Below are positions 25,191 to 35,386 of a stretch of 64,000 bases of DNA, in pieces; positions within the stretch are counted from its first letter, which is position 1, and every line of letters starts with the position of its first letter. Below the pieces are notes generated by a model. It was given only the letters and a program-made list of their open reading frames with translations. It did not search any database and had not been told where the DNA came from. The DNA is from Lysobacterales bacterium (GTDB lineage Bacteria > Pseudomonadota > Gammaproteobacteria > Xanthomonadales > Xanthomonadaceae), in assembly GCA_017302135.1 (NCBI GenBank), contig JAFLDZ010000001.1, forward strand, positions 372,001 to 436,000. The letters run 5' to 3'. The translations under genes were made by a program, and so were the position numbers.

Positions 25191-25547
25191 GTGTCGCCGA
25201 TCCTCCCCATTCCCCACACGGCTGCCGGAGCGCCCCGCTCGCCGGTAGCCGCCGAGCGGCTTATCGCAGGCCAGCCGACCCAGGCCACGGCCAACGCCTA
25301 CTCCAGCGCCGACCAGGCCTTCCATTGCGGCATCTGGGAGGGCGATGTCGGCGCCTGGCGGGTGCACTACACGGAACACGAGCTGTGCCACATGCTCGCG
25401 GGCAGAGTCCGCATGACCGGCGACGACGGCCGGGAAACCGTGGTCGCCGCTGGCGACAGCTTCGTGATTCCGGCCGGTTTCTCGGGCATCTGGGAAGTGC
25501 TGGAGCCCGCGCGGAAGCTATACGCGGTGTACGAGCCGGCGGGCTGA
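25191..25547 (+). CDS. Cupin-fold protein
   Basis: A small beta-barrel protein, about 118 aa from GTG 25191 (GGAAG five bases upstream). The core [20 protein letters not shown], then [19 protein letters not shown] and [20 protein letters not shown], matches the Cupin_3 family (ureidoglycine aminohydrolase-like fold). Binding of a metal or small ligand is plausible; no substrate can be given. An upstream in-frame GTG at 25101 would overlap the divergent AIM24 promoter and was not chosen. pyrH follows after 61 bp on the same strand. Confidence 0.75.
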   Translation: MSPILPIPHTAAGAPRSPVAAERLIAGQPTQATANAYSSADQAFHCGIWEGDVGAWRVHYTEHELCHMLAGRVRMTGDDGRETVVAAGDSFVIPAGFSGIWEVLEPARKLYAVYEPAG

Positions 25548-25608
25548 GTCGGAACTGCTCCCGTGGCGCGTTAGAATTCACCGGTTTGCCACGCCTCCGG
25601 AGTCCGCC

Positions 25609-26331
25609 ATGTCCAATCTCGCTTACCGCCGCGTCCTGCTCAAACTCTCCGGCGAGGCCCTGATGGGCGACGAGGACTACGGCATCGACCCCAAGGTCAT
25701 CGGCCGCCTCGCCCGCGAAGTCATCGAAGCCCGCGATGCCGGCGCGGAGATCGCGCTGGTCATCGGCGGCGGCAACATCTTCCGCGGCGCCGGCCTCGCC
25801 GCAGGCGGCATGGACCGGGTCACCGGCGACCAGATGGGCATGCTCGCCACCGTCATCAACGCGCTGGCGATGCAGGATTCCCTGGAAAAACTCGGCGCGC
25901 GCTGCCGGGTGATGAGCGCGATCAAGATCAACGACGTGTGCGAGGACTACATCCGCCGCCGCGCCGTGCGCCATCTCGAAAAAGGCCGCATCACCATCTT
26001 CGCCGCCGGCACCGGCAACCCGTTCTTCACCACCGACTCCGGCGCCGCGCTGCGCGCGATCGAGATCGGCGCCGACCTGCTGCTGAAGGCGACCAAGGTC
26101 GACGGCGTCTACGACAAGGATCCGAAGAAATACGACGACGCGGTGCGCTACGACACGCTGACCTACGACGAAGTGATTTCCCGCGATCTGCAGGTGATGG
26201 ACACCGCCGCGTTCGCGCTGTGCCGCGACAGCCGCCTGCCGCTGCGCATCTTCGACATGAGCCAGCCCGGCGTGCTGCTGCGCATCCTGCGCGGCGAGAA
26301 AATCGGCACGCTGGTGACGCCGGGGCGCTGA
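25609..26331 (+). CDS. pyrH: UMP kinase
   Basis: A 240-aa essential cytoplasmic enzyme turning UMP plus ATP into UDP, allosterically activated by GTP and inhibited by UTP as a hexamer. Family sites are complete: [62 protein letters not shown] and [16 protein letters not shown] lies 8 bases before the ATG. pyrH often sits in rpsB-tsf-pyrH-frr; here a cupin gene precedes it, and a terminator plus convergent peptidase genes follow. Its usual neighbours are therefore missing. Confidence 0.97.
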   Translation: MSNLAYRRVLLKLSGEALMGDEDYGIDPKVIGRLAREVIEARDAGAEIALVIGGGNIFRGAGLAAGGMDRVTGDQMGMLATVINALAMQDSLEKLGARCRVMSAIKINDVCEDYIRRRAVRHLEKGRITIFAAGTGNPFFTTDSGAALRAIEIGADLLLKATKVDGVYDKDPKKYDDAVRYDTLTYDEVISRDLQVMDTAAFALCRDSRLPLRIFDMSQPGVLLRILRGEKIGTLVTPGR

Positions 26332-26370
26332 AATACGCGGTTCCGCGCGACGATCGATATCGACGGGAAC

Positions 26371-26404
26371 AAAAAAAGCCGACGCCTCCCAGCGCCGGCT
26401 TTTT
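26371..26404. terminator. Bidirectional terminator between pyrH and the S9 peptidase gene
   Basis: AAAAAAAGCCGACGC and GCGCCGGCTTTTT form a stem with one mismatch around CTCCCA. An A-run on the left and a T-run on the right let it serve both convergent transcripts. Confidence 0.85.
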
Positions 26405-26424
26405 CGTGATCGCGACCTGAGTGC

Positions 26425-28443
26425 TTACTTTTTCTTCTTCGGTGGCGCCACCGGCGCGCGACCGCCGATGTGGCGTTCGAAGAACTGGAGCAGCTTGGTG
26501 TAATAGGCGATCTGATTCTCTTCCTTCACGAAGCCATGGCCTTCGGTCGAGAAGTACATCGATTCGACCGGCTTGCCGGCAGCTTTGAGCGCCTTCTCCA
26601 TGGCTTCGGAATGCGACTGCGGCGCGCGCACGTCGGCGCCACCGGCGGCGAGAAAGACCGGCACCTTGATTCTCGATACCAGCTTGTTCGGCGAGGAGGC
26701 GTTGAGATCCTGCTTGCCGAGATTCTCGGCAAGAAAATCCTTGCCGTAGGAAGACTGGCTGATATCGCCACGGCCCCAGAGCATGTTCAGATCGTAGACG
26801 CCGACGTAGCCGACCGCGCATTTGTACAGGTCCGGTTCCTTGGCGACGCCCATCAGCGAAGCGTAGCCGCCGTAGCTGGCGCCGTAGATGCAGATGCGGT
26901 TCGGGTCGGCGATGCCTTCGCGGATCGCCCACTGGGTGGCGTCGGTGAGGTCGTCCTGCATGGTCAGGCCCCACTGCTTCTGGCCCAGCTCGCGGAACTG
27001 CTTGCCGTAGCCGCCGGAGCCGCGGAAGTTCACCTGCAGCACCGCATAGCCGTGCGCGGTCATCATCTGCACGTCGCGGTCGTAACCCCAACGGTCCTGG
27101 ACACCGAACGGACCGCCGTGCGGATGGACGATCAGCGGCATGTTCTTGCCGTCGCTGCCGGCGGGCGTGGTCAGCAGCACATCGATCTCGACGCCGTCGC
27201 GACTCTTGAAGTAGCCCGGCTGGATCCTGCCGAGGCGGCTGCGATCGAGCCAATCGGCGCGATTCATGAAGGGATCGATCTTCTTGGCCTGCGTGTCGAA
27301 AATATACAGCTCGCCGGGATTGCGGTCGCCGGCGACTTCCAGCAGCACGTAATGACCGTCGACGGTGGACGAGATCGGAACGACCACATCGCCATCGAAT
27401 TTCGACTGCAGCGTGCGATGCATTTTGGCATCGGCGGAGTTGGGATCGAAGTATTCGAAACGCGGGCGGCGACCGCCCCAGAACGCAACGCCGATCGGGT
27501 AGCGCTTGCCGACGCCGCGCACCAGCGCCGAAGGTTCGACGACATCGTCGCGGGCGATCTGCTTCATCGTTTCGGTGGCGGCATCGAAAGCGCGCAGGGA
27601 ATCGGGACCCGTGTCTTCTTCTGCCTGGAGATAGGCCGTCGCATTGTCGGCACTGAAACCCAGAACGGACAACACCTTGCCGGTGATCGATTCGTCGTTG
27701 ATCACCTTCCAGTCCGAATTGTCGTCCTTGCGGTAATACAACACCGATTTGTAATCGCGGTTGATACCGGACGCGAATCGGGCCTGGCCGCTCAAATCGG
27801 TGAAGAACGCCGCCCCGCGCACAGGCGCGCGCGCGACCGGTTTGCGTGTACCGGTGAACACATTCATGCGTTCGAGCGTGGTGAACGGAATTTCTCCGGA
27901 AGCGAACGGCGTGACGGTCACCAGCACATTGTCGTCGTCGTCGACCAGCGTATCGACCATCTGGATCGACGCGGATTCGGCACGGGCCTTGCCGCTGGAA
28001 CTCCTGGAAGTGCCGCCGATACGCGCGCCCGCCACGATGCCCTGCTTGCTGCCGTCGGCATTGGTGCCCCAGATTTCGCCGTAGCTCACCGGCTGTTCGA
28101 GGCCGCCTGCGCGTTCGCCGATGGTGAACAGCAGACGATCGTCGCTGACCCACCAGAACTGGGCGACATGGGTGTTCGGCTCCTTGAGCGTGACGTGGCC
28201 ATAGGGTTCTTTCTGGCCCGGCTTGAGGATGACCATCACTGTCTTGTCGTCGTTGTTCAACGGGACAGTGGCGGCGACGTAGGTCCCGTTCGGGGAAATC
28301 CTCACGTCGACGAAACGATCGTCACGAATGAAATCGCCGATGTTGTAGGGCGCAGCCTGCGTCGTCGGCGATGGGGGTGTCTGGGCCTGCAGGGCGACGG
28401 GCAACAGCAATAACGCGGCAAGCAGTGCGGAGCGTGGATGCAT
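26425..28443 (-). CDS. S9 family prolyl-oligopeptidase-like serine peptidase (copy A)
   Basis: A 672-aa exported peptidase with a signal peptide (HPRSALLAALLLLPVALQAQ). An N-terminal beta-propeller (about 35-410) restricts access to the active site. The C-terminal alpha/beta hydrolase domain has the nucleophile in YGASYGGYASL near residue 521, Asp in FLAAGGADVRAPQ and His in FSTEGHGFVKEE, so the triad is complete. It cuts peptides, probably in the periplasm, for nutrition or peptide turnover. The C-terminus is a basic PPKKKK. ATG 28443 begins the signal peptide. It follows a close paralogue, 119 bp downstream of its stop. Confidence 0.93.
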   Translation of the reverse strand: MHPRSALLAALLLLPVALQAQTPPSPTTQAAPYNIGDFIRDDRFVDVRISPNGTYVAATVPLNNDDKTVMVILKPGQKEPYGHVTLKEPNTHVAQFWWVSDDRLLFTIGERAGGLEQPVSYGEIWGTNADGSKQGIVAGARIGGTSRSSSGKARAESASIQMVDTLVDDDDNVLVTVTPFASGEIPFTTLERMNVFTGTRKPVARAPVRGAAFFTDLSGQARFASGINRDYKSVLYYRKDDNSDWKVINDESITGKVLSVLGFSADNATAYLQAEEDTGPDSLRAFDAATETMKQIARDDVVEPSALVRGVGKRYPIGVAFWGGRRPRFEYFDPNSADAKMHRTLQSKFDGDVVVPISSTVDGHYVLLEVAGDRNPGELYIFDTQAKKIDPFMNRADWLDRSRLGRIQPGYFKSRDGVEIDVLLTTPAGSDGKNMPLIVHPHGGPFGVQDRWGYDRDVQMMTAHGYAVLQVNFRGSGGYGKQFRELGQKQWGLTMQDDLTDATQWAIREGIADPNRICIYGASYGGYASLMGVAKEPDLYKCAVGYVGVYDLNMLWGRGDISQSSYGKDFLAENLGKQDLNASSPNKLVSRIKVPVFLAAGGADVRAPQSHSEAMEKALKAAGKPVESMYFSTEGHGFVKEENQIAYYTKLLQFFERHIGGRAPVAPPKKKK

Positions 28444-28562
28444 GGCGGGATTCCGGGCGAATTTGCGGCGGAGTCTACCCGAAACCCCGCTGCAGGCGCC
28501 CGTGCAGACGGTCATGGCCGGCGTCTGAGGGGCGCCGGCTTGATATCAGAGCCTCTCTCGAC

Positions 28563-30545
28563 TCATTTCGTGGGGGCAGCCACCACCGGTGCGCGACCGC
28601 CGAGGTTCTTATGGAAGAACGACAGCAGCTTGCCGTAAAACTCCCGCTCGTTCTCCACCTTGTAAAAGCCGTGCCCTTCGGTGGGGTAATACACCGCTTC
28701 AACAGGGACGCCTGCACTGCGCAGCGCTTTTTCCATCATCTCGGTGTGCTGAATCGGGGCGCGCTCATCCTCACCGCCTGCGGCAAGGAATACCGGCACT
28801 TTGATCTGCCCGGCCAGTCTGTTCGGCGACACTTTCGCCACTTGGTCCTTCGGGCCGATCCATTCGTCGATGTAGGTTCTGCCTGATGCCTGGTCGCGAA
28901 CATCGCCATCGACATGCATGGTCGGAAGATCGTAAACGCCGACATAACCGGCAACGCAACGGTAAAGCGCCGGCTCCTTGGCGGAGCCCATCAGCGAAGC
29001 ATAGCCGCCATAGCTGGCACCGTAGAGACAGATGCGCTTCGGATCGGCGATGCCTTGCTGGATCGCCCAGTGCGTGGCATCGGTGATGTCGTCCTGCATC
29101 TTGCCGCCCCATTCGCGCTTTCCCGCCAACTTGAACGCGTTTCCGCGGTTATCCGAGCCGCGGAAATTGACTTGCAGCACGGCATATCCATGCGCCGCAA
29201 GCATCTGGGCGTCCTGATCGAAACCCCATTCGTCATGCAGAAGGGGGCCGCCGTGAATCAGGATGATCAAGGGCGCGCTTTTTGCCTCGGCCCCAACTGG
29301 AGAAGTCAGATAGCCATGTATCTCCAACCCATCCCGCGCCTTGTAACGGATCGGCTTGACGCTGGCGGTGCGGGTTGGATCGATCCAATCGCGGCGGCTC
29401 AGGATTCGATCCGCTTTGTTGTTCACGGTATCGAAAATGAAGAAGTCGCCGGGATTGCGATCGCCGGAGACGATCAAAAGCGCCAACCGACCATCGTCGG
29501 TCATCGAAGTGATGCGGACACTTTCACCCGCAAAGGATCGTTGGAGTTTGCGGTAGAGCTTCGCTTCAGGATCTTCAGGGTCGAAGAACTCGTTATGCGG
29601 AATGCCATCCATGATGGTCACACCGATCGGATGGCCTTTGTAACTGTAGATGAATTCGCTCGGACTCGTGTCGTCGTCGCGGAAAACCTCACGGCGAGTT
29701 CCACTCGCCACGTCCAGCGCGACGACAGAATCCGGGCCGACATCGTTCTGCACAAGCAGATAGGCGGTCTTGTTGTCGACGGAAAAACCGATCGAGTATT
29801 CCACGCGCCCGCTTACCGAGCTGTCGTTGACCAGCACCCATTCCTTGCCCGCGCTCTCCCGATAAAAGAGCTTATAGGTCCGATCAGTATTCATGCCGCT
29901 GGCGAACCGGACCTCCCCGGCATTGTCTGTCACGAATGAGGCGTTACGTACGGGTGCCTGAGTGATCGCGATGCGACTACCGGTGTAGGCGTTCAGCTTC
30001 TCGGCCCGAGTGTAGGGATCGCCGGAAAAGGGCCTGACGGAAATGATCACATGCTTGTCGTCGGCGCGAAGTGTGTCCACGGGAAATGCTACGACATCCT
30101 CGACCTTCTTCGGCTGGATGCGGGTACCCGGCCCTGCGCCCTCTACTCGAGAGCCCACCAGAATCCCACCCTTGGTGCCATCGACGTTCACCCCATACAG
30201 CTCGCCGGTCAGCTGCGGCTCTTCGAGATCACCGAATTTCTCTGCCGCACTGATCAATACGCGTTCATCGTTGACCCACCAGAAGTCATCGACATGGGTG
30301 CGGTCGCCAGGAATCGACATTGAGGTCATCAGCTTGTTGTCGGAGCGCCTGAGGATCGCCAGCGCGGTCTTGCGACCAACGGGCACCGTCGCTGCGTAAT
30401 ATTCACCGGTAGGCGATATCTTGATGTCCTTGAATTTCTGCTTGCGTATGAAATCCTCGATATCGTGGGGCTTGACCGTTTGCGCAACCACGGCAAGAGG
30501 CGACAAGAGAAGTACAGCAGTCAGCGCGCTGGCGATGAATTTCAT
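28563..30545 (-). CDS. S9 family prolyl-oligopeptidase-like serine peptidase (copy B)
   Basis: A 660-aa exported enzyme with the same plan as its downstream paralogue. A signal peptide KFIASALTAVLLLSPLAVVA is followed by a beta-propeller and a hydrolase domain with YGASYGGYASL near residue 512, FLAAGGEDERAPI and YPTEGHGFYKVE as catalytic Ser, Asp and His. The two copies share long stretches (GYAVLQVNFRGS, YRCVAGYVGVYDL-like), showing a local duplication with moderate divergence. It begins only 33 bp after rfbD on the same strand, so read-through from the rhamnose operon is possible. Confidence 0.93.
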   Translation of the reverse strand: MKFIASALTAVLLLSPLAVVAQTVKPHDIEDFIRKQKFKDIKISPTGEYYAATVPVGRKTALAILRRSDNKLMTSMSIPGDRTHVDDFWWVNDERVLISAAEKFGDLEEPQLTGELYGVNVDGTKGGILVGSRVEGAGPGTRIQPKKVEDVVAFPVDTLRADDKHVIISVRPFSGDPYTRAEKLNAYTGSRIAITQAPVRNASFVTDNAGEVRFASGMNTDRTYKLFYRESAGKEWVLVNDSSVSGRVEYSIGFSVDNKTAYLLVQNDVGPDSVVALDVASGTRREVFRDDDTSPSEFIYSYKGHPIGVTIMDGIPHNEFFDPEDPEAKLYRKLQRSFAGESVRITSMTDDGRLALLIVSGDRNPGDFFIFDTVNNKADRILSRRDWIDPTRTASVKPIRYKARDGLEIHGYLTSPVGAEAKSAPLIILIHGGPLLHDEWGFDQDAQMLAAHGYAVLQVNFRGSDNRGNAFKLAGKREWGGKMQDDITDATHWAIQQGIADPKRICLYGASYGGYASLMGSAKEPALYRCVAGYVGVYDLPTMHVDGDVRDQASGRTYIDEWIGPKDQVAKVSPNRLAGQIKVPVFLAAGGEDERAPIQHTEMMEKALRSAGVPVEAVYYPTEGHGFYKVENEREFYGKLLSFFHKNLGGRAPVVAAPTK

Positions 30546-30578
30546 GAAACCCCCTGTTCGATGTGGTGGCGCAGTGAT

Positions 30579-31487
30579 TCAGTTCGTAGCCGCAGATACA
30601 AGCTCATCGAGCGTACTCATCAGAGCGTCTCGCCATTCTGGCAGATCGGGCGCGAAATCGGATGAGAGACGCGCCGTATCGAGGCACGAATACCCGGGCC
30701 GCTTCGCCGGCGTCGGATAGTCCGTACTGGCGATCGCTACGACACGAGGCGCGGCAGCGATCAGCCCGCGATCGTGCGCAGCCGCAACGATGGCTTCAGC
30801 GAACCCATGCCAACTGGTTGCACCTGACGCGGTGAGATGCCAGATGCCGCTGTGGTCGTACGGACGCGCGAGTACGGCCGCCGTGATATCGGCGATCAAC
30901 GCAGCAGACGTGGGCGTGCCAGTCTGGTCGGCGACCACGCGCAGCTCGTCGCGTTCGGCGGCGAGACGCAGCATCGTGCGCATGAAGTTCTTGCCGTGCG
31001 CTGCGTACACCCAGGCCGTGCGGAAGATCATGTGCCTGGCGCCGCTGGCTTGAATCGCCCGTTCGCCGGCGAGTTTGCTTTCGCCGTAGACGCCGAGTGG
31101 GCACGTCGGGTCTTCTTCGCGATAGGGTCGCTTGCCGGTGCCGTCGAACACGTAGTCCGTCGAGTAGTGCACCAGCAGCGCATCGCGCGCGACGCAGGCT
31201 TCGGCGATGCGCTGCGGCGCTTCGGCGTTCGCGCGAAAGGCCGCATCGCGATCCGATTCCGCACGATCGACTGCGGTGTAAGCGGCGGCATTGACGACGA
31301 CATCGGGAGCGATGCGATCGATCAATACCGGCAATGCATCCGGCGCGTCGAAATCGGCGATTTCGCAGGGCGAACCATCGTCGAGCGCGCCGCCGCGTGT
31401 GGTGAGGACAACTTCAGCCAGCGGCGCGAGACTGCGGCGCAGTTCGTGTCCCACCTGGCCATTGGCGCCCAACAGCAGGATCTTCAT
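30579..31487 (-). CDS. rfbD: dTDP-4-dehydrorhamnose reductase
   Basis: A 302-aa cytoplasmic SDR enzyme (RmlD), the last step of dTDP-L-rhamnose synthesis for LPS or exopolysaccharide. The NADPH site ILLLGANGQVGHELRRSL is at residue 3. The catalytic YxxxK is in CPLGVYGESKLAGERAI near 130, and VNAAAYTAVDRAESD and VHYSTDYVFDG are family motifs. The start overlaps the rfbC stop as ATGA. It is the last of four rfb genes. Confidence 0.96.
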   Translation of the reverse strand: MKILLLGANGQVGHELRRSLAPLAEVVLTTRGGALDDGSPCEIADFDAPDALPVLIDRIAPDVVVNAAAYTAVDRAESDRDAAFRANAEAPQRIAEACVARDALLVHYSTDYVFDGTGKRPYREEDPTCPLGVYGESKLAGERAIQASGARHMIFRTAWVYAAHGKNFMRTMLRLAAERDELRVVADQTGTPTSAALIADITAAVLARPYDHSGIWHLTASGATSWHGFAEAIVAAAHDRGLIAAAPRVVAIASTDYPTPAKRPGYSCLDTARLSSDFAPDLPEWRDALMSTLDELVSAATN

Positions 31488-32056
31488 CGAAGCGCCTCAG
31501 CCGACATGACGGGCAGCCGTTCCTCGACGATATCGGCGAGGAACGGCGCTTTCGCGTCCTTCTCCGACAGCGATGGGTCCGAGACCGGCCAGTCGATGGC
31601 GAACGCAGCGTCGTTCCAGCGCACGGCGGCATCGGCATCGCGGTCGTAGGTTTCGGTGCACAGATAGGTGAACACCGCCCGCTCGCTCAAGGTCACGAAG
31701 CCATGCGCAAAGCCCGCAGGAATCCAGAAATGGCGCCGGTTCCTGTCGTTCAGCAGCACGGCTGTCCAACGGCCGAAGGTCGGCGAACCGCGACGGATAT
31801 CGACCGCCACGTCCCACACTTCGCCTTCGATGACCGACACGTACTTGCCCTGCGGTTTCGGCCATTGATAGTGCAGACCGCGCAAAACACCACGCGCTGA
31901 CGACGAGACGTTGCCCTGCACGAATTCCGGAATGGCGAGACCATGCGCGACGAACTTGTCGCGATTGAAAGACTCGAAGAAGAACCCACGACTGTCGCCG
32001 AACACCTGCGGTTCGATCACGACGCAGCCGGGCAGATCGGTTTCGATGATTTTCAT
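31484..32056 (-). CDS. rfbC: dTDP-4-dehydrorhamnose 3,5-epimerase
   Basis: A 190-aa cupin-type epimerase (RmlC). Catalytic His is in VLRGLHYQWP near residue 63 and the Tyr region is in FTYLCTETYDRDADAAV. GDSRGFFFESFNRDKF and RRHFWIPAGFAHGFVTLSE are diagnostic. ATG 32056 begins KIIETDLPGCVVIEP; longer frames run into rfbA and were rejected. A 13-bp gap separates it from rfbA, and a 4-bp overlap links it to rfbD. Confidence 0.97.
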   Translation of the reverse strand: MKIIETDLPGCVVIEPQVFGDSRGFFFESFNRDKFVAHGLAIPEFVQGNVSSSARGVLRGLHYQWPKPQGKYVSVIEGEVWDVAVDIRRGSPTFGRWTAVLLNDRNRRHFWIPAGFAHGFVTLSERAVFTYLCTETYDRDADAAVRWNDAAFAIDWPVSDPSLSEKDAKAPFLADIVEERLPVMSAEALR

Positions 32057-32069
32057 GCGTGCGCAAGAC

Positions 32070-32957
32070 TCACGGGACGAAACCGCGCTCGGCGAGGCCG
32101 AGCAGATATTGACCATAGCCGTTCTTGGCCAGGGGCTTGGCCAGCGCTTCCAGTTGCGCGGCATCGATCCAACCATTGTTCCAGGCGATTTCTTCAGGAC
32201 AGCACACGCGCAGCCCCTGCCGGGCCTCGATGGTTTCGATGTAATTCGAGGCTTCGAGCAGCGACTGGTGCGTGCCGGTATCCAGCCATGCGTAACCGCG
32301 ACCGAGTTGCTGCAGATGCAGCGAGCCCTCCTCGAGATAGCGCCGGTTGAGATCGGTGATCTCCAGCTCACCGCGCGGAGACGGCTTGAGATCGGCCGCG
32401 AAATCGCTGGCGCGGCCGTCGTAAAAGTACAGGCCGGTGACCGCATAGTGCGATTTGGGCTTCGCGGGTTTTTCTTCGAGGCCGATCACTTTGCCGCTGG
32501 CATCGAATTCGGCCACGCCGTAACGCTCAGGGTCGCTGACCCAATAGCCGAACACGGTCGCACCGTGTTGCCGCGCATCGGCTTGCTTCAGCATGTGGGT
32601 CAGCCCCGGGCCATGAAAGATGTTGTCGCCCAGCACCAGACAGCTGGGCTGGCCGTTCACGAATTCGCGGCCGATCAGATAGGCCTGCGCCAGTCCATCC
32701 GGACTCGGTTGCGCGGCGTATTCGATACGCATGCCCCACTGCGAACCATCGCCGAGCAGCATCTTGAACAGCGCCTGTTCGTGCGGCGTGTTGATCACCA
32801 GCACTTCGCGGATGCCCGCCAGCATCAGCACGCTCAGCGGGTAGTAGATCATCGGCTTGTCGTAGACCGGCAGCAATTGTTTGCTGATCGCCTGGGTGAT
32901 CGGGTACAGCCGAGTGCCCGACCCGCCCGCGAGGATGATGCCTTTGCGCGCGGTCAT
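32070..32957 (-). CDS. rfbA: Glucose-1-phosphate thymidylyltransferase
   Basis: A 295-aa nucleotidyltransferase (RmlA) making dTDP-glucose from glucose-1-phosphate and dTTP, the feedback-controlled entry to dTDP-rhamnose. [17 protein letters not shown] binds the nucleotide; [31 protein letters not shown] and [20 protein letters not shown] are signature segments. The start overlaps the rfbB stop as ATGA. Confidence 0.97.
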   Translation of the reverse strand: MTARKGIILAGGSGTRLYPITQAISKQLLPVYDKPMIYYPLSVLMLAGIREVLVINTPHEQALFKMLLGDGSQWGMRIEYAAQPSPDGLAQAYLIGREFVNGQPSCLVLGDNIFHGPGLTHMLKQADARQHGATVFGYWVSDPERYGVAEFDASGKVIGLEEKPAKPKSHYAVTGLYFYDGRASDFAADLKPSPRGELEITDLNRRYLEEGSLHLQQLGRGYAWLDTGTHQSLLEASNYIETIEARQGLRVCCPEEIAWNNGWIDAAQLEALAKPLAKNGYGQYLLGLAERGFVP

Positions 32958-34009
32958 GCCACGCCTCCGATGCGCTCCAGACGATAACTGCCGTCGAGTA
33001 CGCGATTGACCCAGGCCTGTCGATCGAGATACCAGTCGACGGTGCGCGCAATCCCCTGTTCGAAGCTCATCGAAGGCATCCAGCCGAGTTCGCGCTGCAG
33101 CTTCGAAGCGTCGATCGCGTAACGCCGGTCGTGGCCGGGACGATCCTTGACGTAGGCGATCAGCGACTCGCGCGCCCGCCCGTCGGCAAGCGGACGGCGT
33201 TGATCGAGCAATGCGCAGATCGTCTTCACGACAACGATGTTCTCGCGCTCGGCGTCGCCGCCGACGTTGTAGACCTCACCGACGCGGCCACGTTCGAGTA
33301 CCGCGCGGATCGCGCTGCAGTGATCGCCCACGTACAGCCAATCGCGCACGTTGCGACCGTCGCCGTACACCGGCAGCGACTCGCCAGCCAGCGCCTTGGC
33401 GATGATCAACGGGATGAGTTTTTCGGGGAACTGATACGGTCCGTAATTGTTCGAGCAGTTGGTGGTGAGTACCGGCAAGCCGTAGGTGTGATGGAAGGCG
33501 CGGACCAGATGGTCGGACGCCGCCTTGGATGCGGAGTACGGCGAATTCGGGGCGTAGGGCGTGGTCTCGGTGAACTTGCCGGTGTCGCCGAGCGAACCGT
33601 AGACCTCATCGGTGGATACGTGCAGGAAGCGGAACGCATCGCGGCTTGGGCCTTCGAGGTTATTCCAGTAATCGCGGGCGCATTCGAGCAGGCCCAGCGT
33701 GCCGACGACATTGGTCTGCACGAATGCGGCGGGACCGTCGATCGAACGGTCGACATGACTCTCCGCCGCGAAGTTGATCACCGCATCGGGCCGGTGTTCG
33801 GCGAAGAGTGTCGCCAGCAGGTCGCGGTCGCCGATATCGCCCTTCACGAACACGTGCGCCGGATTGCCGGTCAACGTCGCGAGCGTATCGAGATTGCCGG
33901 CGTAGGTCAGTGCGTCCAGATTGATGACCCGAACGCCGCTGTGGACGGCATCCAGCACGAAGTTTCCACCGATGAAGCCGGCACCGCCGGTCACAAGCCA
34001 TGTCGACAC
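32954..34009 (-). CDS. rfbB: dTDP-glucose 4,6-dehydratase
   Basis: A 351-aa extended SDR (RmlB), second step of dTDP-rhamnose synthesis. NAD-binding [15 protein letters not shown] is at the N-terminus. Active-site Thr/Asp/Glu lie in [12 protein letters not shown] near residue 126, and YxxxK is in [17 protein letters not shown] 34009 is the likely start: AGGAG lies seven bases upstream on the minus strand, whereas the ATG 48 bp earlier gives a non-family N-terminus. It heads the rfbBACD operon. Confidence 0.96.
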   Translation of the reverse strand: MSTWLVTGGAGFIGGNFVLDAVHSGVRVINLDALTYAGNLDTLATLTGNPAHVFVKGDIGDRDLLATLFAEHRPDAVINFAAESHVDRSIDGPAAFVQTNVVGTLGLLECARDYWNNLEGPSRDAFRFLHVSTDEVYGSLGDTGKFTETTPYAPNSPYSASKAASDHLVRAFHHTYGLPVLTTNCSNNYGPYQFPEKLIPLIIAKALAGESLPVYGDGRNVRDWLYVGDHCSAIRAVLERGRVGEVYNVGGDAERENIVVVKTICALLDQRRPLADGRARESLIAYVKDRPGHDRRYAIDASKLQRELGWMPSMSFEQGIARTVDWYLDRQAWVNRVLDGSYRLERIGGVA

Positions 34010-34136
34010 TCGAATACTCCTGAAAAAAGCATGCACACGCCTGAATTGTACCGTCATGTCCGCCGGTGAACCGCGCCTATCGACACCATCGACGATCGGA
34101 TTTCTGAACCATCAACTCACGGATCGATGCCGTCGA

Positions 34137-34853
34137 TCAAACCGCATCCCACACGCAGTGCCCCGCTTTCTTGCGGATCGCCTCCAGACGCAGCGCGTGC
34201 GCGGCCAGCTCGCTCTCGCCCACACGGACGCGCGGGCGCGATTCGGCCGCAATGGCATCGGCCTCGAATGCAATCGCCGTCTTCGGGCCACTGCCCTCAT
34301 TGACGGCAGGCGCGCCGAAGCCGATTTCGCTCTGTCCCGAAGTCAGCGCAAGATACACATCGACCAGCAGCTGCGCGTCGAGCAGCGCGCCGTGCAGATG
34401 GCGGTGGGCGTTGTCCACGCCGAGACGTTTGCACAACGCATCCAGTGAATTGCGCTGGCCCGGATAGCGTTTGCGCGCCATGTCGAGCGAGTCTTCGATG
34501 CCGATGACGCGGTCGCGCAGGCGCCCGTATTGCGCGCCAAGCAGCGACAATTCGTTGTCGAGAAAACCGACGTCGAACGCCGCGTTGTGGATGATCAGTT
34601 CCGCACCATCGACGAATTCGAGGAAGGTGTCGGCGATTTCGGCGAACCGCGGTTTGTCGGCGAGGAATTCGAGGGTCAGTCCGGTGACTTCCTGCGCGCC
34701 GGGCTCGAATTCGCGATCCGGGTGGATGTACTGCTGGTACGTGCGCCCGGTGGGCCGGCGTTCGATCAGCTCCACGCAGCCGATTTCGACCACGCGGTTG
34801 CCTTTTTTCCACTCCAGGCCGGTGGTTTCTGTATCGAGGACGATCTGTCTCAT
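34137..34853 (-). CDS. dnaQ: DNA polymerase III epsilon subunit (3'-5' exonuclease)
   Basis: A 238-aa proofreading nuclease. Exo I is [20 protein letters not shown], Exo II is [14 protein letters not shown] near residue 97, and Exo III with the catalytic His/Asp is [22 protein letters not shown] 34853 overlaps the rnhA stop by 4 bp; longer frames are antisense-like artefacts of rnhA. The rnhA-dnaQ neighbourhood matches the enterobacterial one except that both genes lie on the same strand here. Confidence 0.96.
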   Translation of the reverse strand: MRQIVLDTETTGLEWKKGNRVVEIGCVELIERRPTGRTYQQYIHPDREFEPGAQEVTGLTLEFLADKPRFAEIADTFLEFVDGAELIIHNAAFDVGFLDNELSLLGAQYGRLRDRVIGIEDSLDMARKRYPGQRNSLDALCKRLGVDNAHRHLHGALLDAQLLVDVYLALTSGQSEIGFGAPAVNEGSGPKTAIAFEADAIAAESRPRVRVGESELAAHALRLEAIRKKAGHCVWDAV

Positions 34854-35329
34854 GCGCGGACGCTGCCCTGTCGTTGATCCGTTTTGTATGCGAGCGCCTG
34901 GTCGCGTGCCAGCGTATCGACACGCTCGTTGTCGGGATCGCCGGAATGGCCTTTCACCCAGCGCCAGTCGATGCTGTGCCGCAACGTCGCGGCGTGCAGG
35001 CGTTCCCAGAGGTCGCGGTTTTTCACCGGATCGCCGCCGGCGGTTTTCCAATGTCGGCGCACCCAGTTCGGCATCCATTCGGTGATGCCCTGGCGGACGT
35101 ATTGCGAGTCGGTGACCAGCATGACTGCGCAGGGTTCGCTCAGCGTCTCCAGCCCGACGATCGCCGCCATCAATTCCATACGGTTGTTGGTGGTCAGCGA
35201 CTCGCCGCCGGCAAGCTCGCGCTCGCGCTCGTTGTAGCGCAGCAGCGCGGCCCAGCCACCGGGGCCGGGATTGCCGAGGCAGGCGCCATCGGTGTGGATC
35301 TCCACATGTTTCATGGCGGCATGTTTCAT
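34850..35329 (-). CDS. rnhA: Ribonuclease HI
   Basis: A 159-aa enzyme (154 aa from the second Met) that cuts RNA in RNA-DNA hybrids. Catalytic residues are in [29 protein letters not shown] and [13 protein letters not shown], with the basic handle region [20 protein letters not shown] and the C-terminal [11 protein letters not shown]. Two candidate starts, ATG 35329 and ATG 35314, arise from a 15-bp tandem duplication encoding [10 protein letters not shown]. The inner one fits the family length. It is coupled to dnaQ by a 4-bp overlap. Confidence 0.97.
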   Translation of the reverse strand: MKHAAMKHVEIHTDGACLGNPGPGGWAALLRYNERERELAGGESLTTNNRMELMAAIVGLETLSEPCAVMLVTDSQYVRQGITEWMPNWVRRHWKTAGGDPVKNRDLWERLHAATLRHSIDWRWVKGHSGDPDNERVDTLARDQALAYKTDQRQGSVRA

Positions 35330-35386
35330 GGCAGCACGCTCATGTCCGCATGCTTCGTGGCATCGGACTTCATGGCATCGGGCTTC
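35298..35386 (-). repeat. Six degenerate 15-bp tandem repeats across the methyltransferase/rnhA junction
   Basis: Read on the minus strand, units start at 35386, 35371, 35356, 35341 (14 bp), 35327 and 35312. Examples are GAAGCCCGATGCCAT, GAAGTCCGATGCCAC and GAAACATGCCGCCAT. The array begins at the methyltransferase stop codon and supplies both candidate rnhA start codons; the rnhA frame stays open through all units. Confidence 0.75.
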
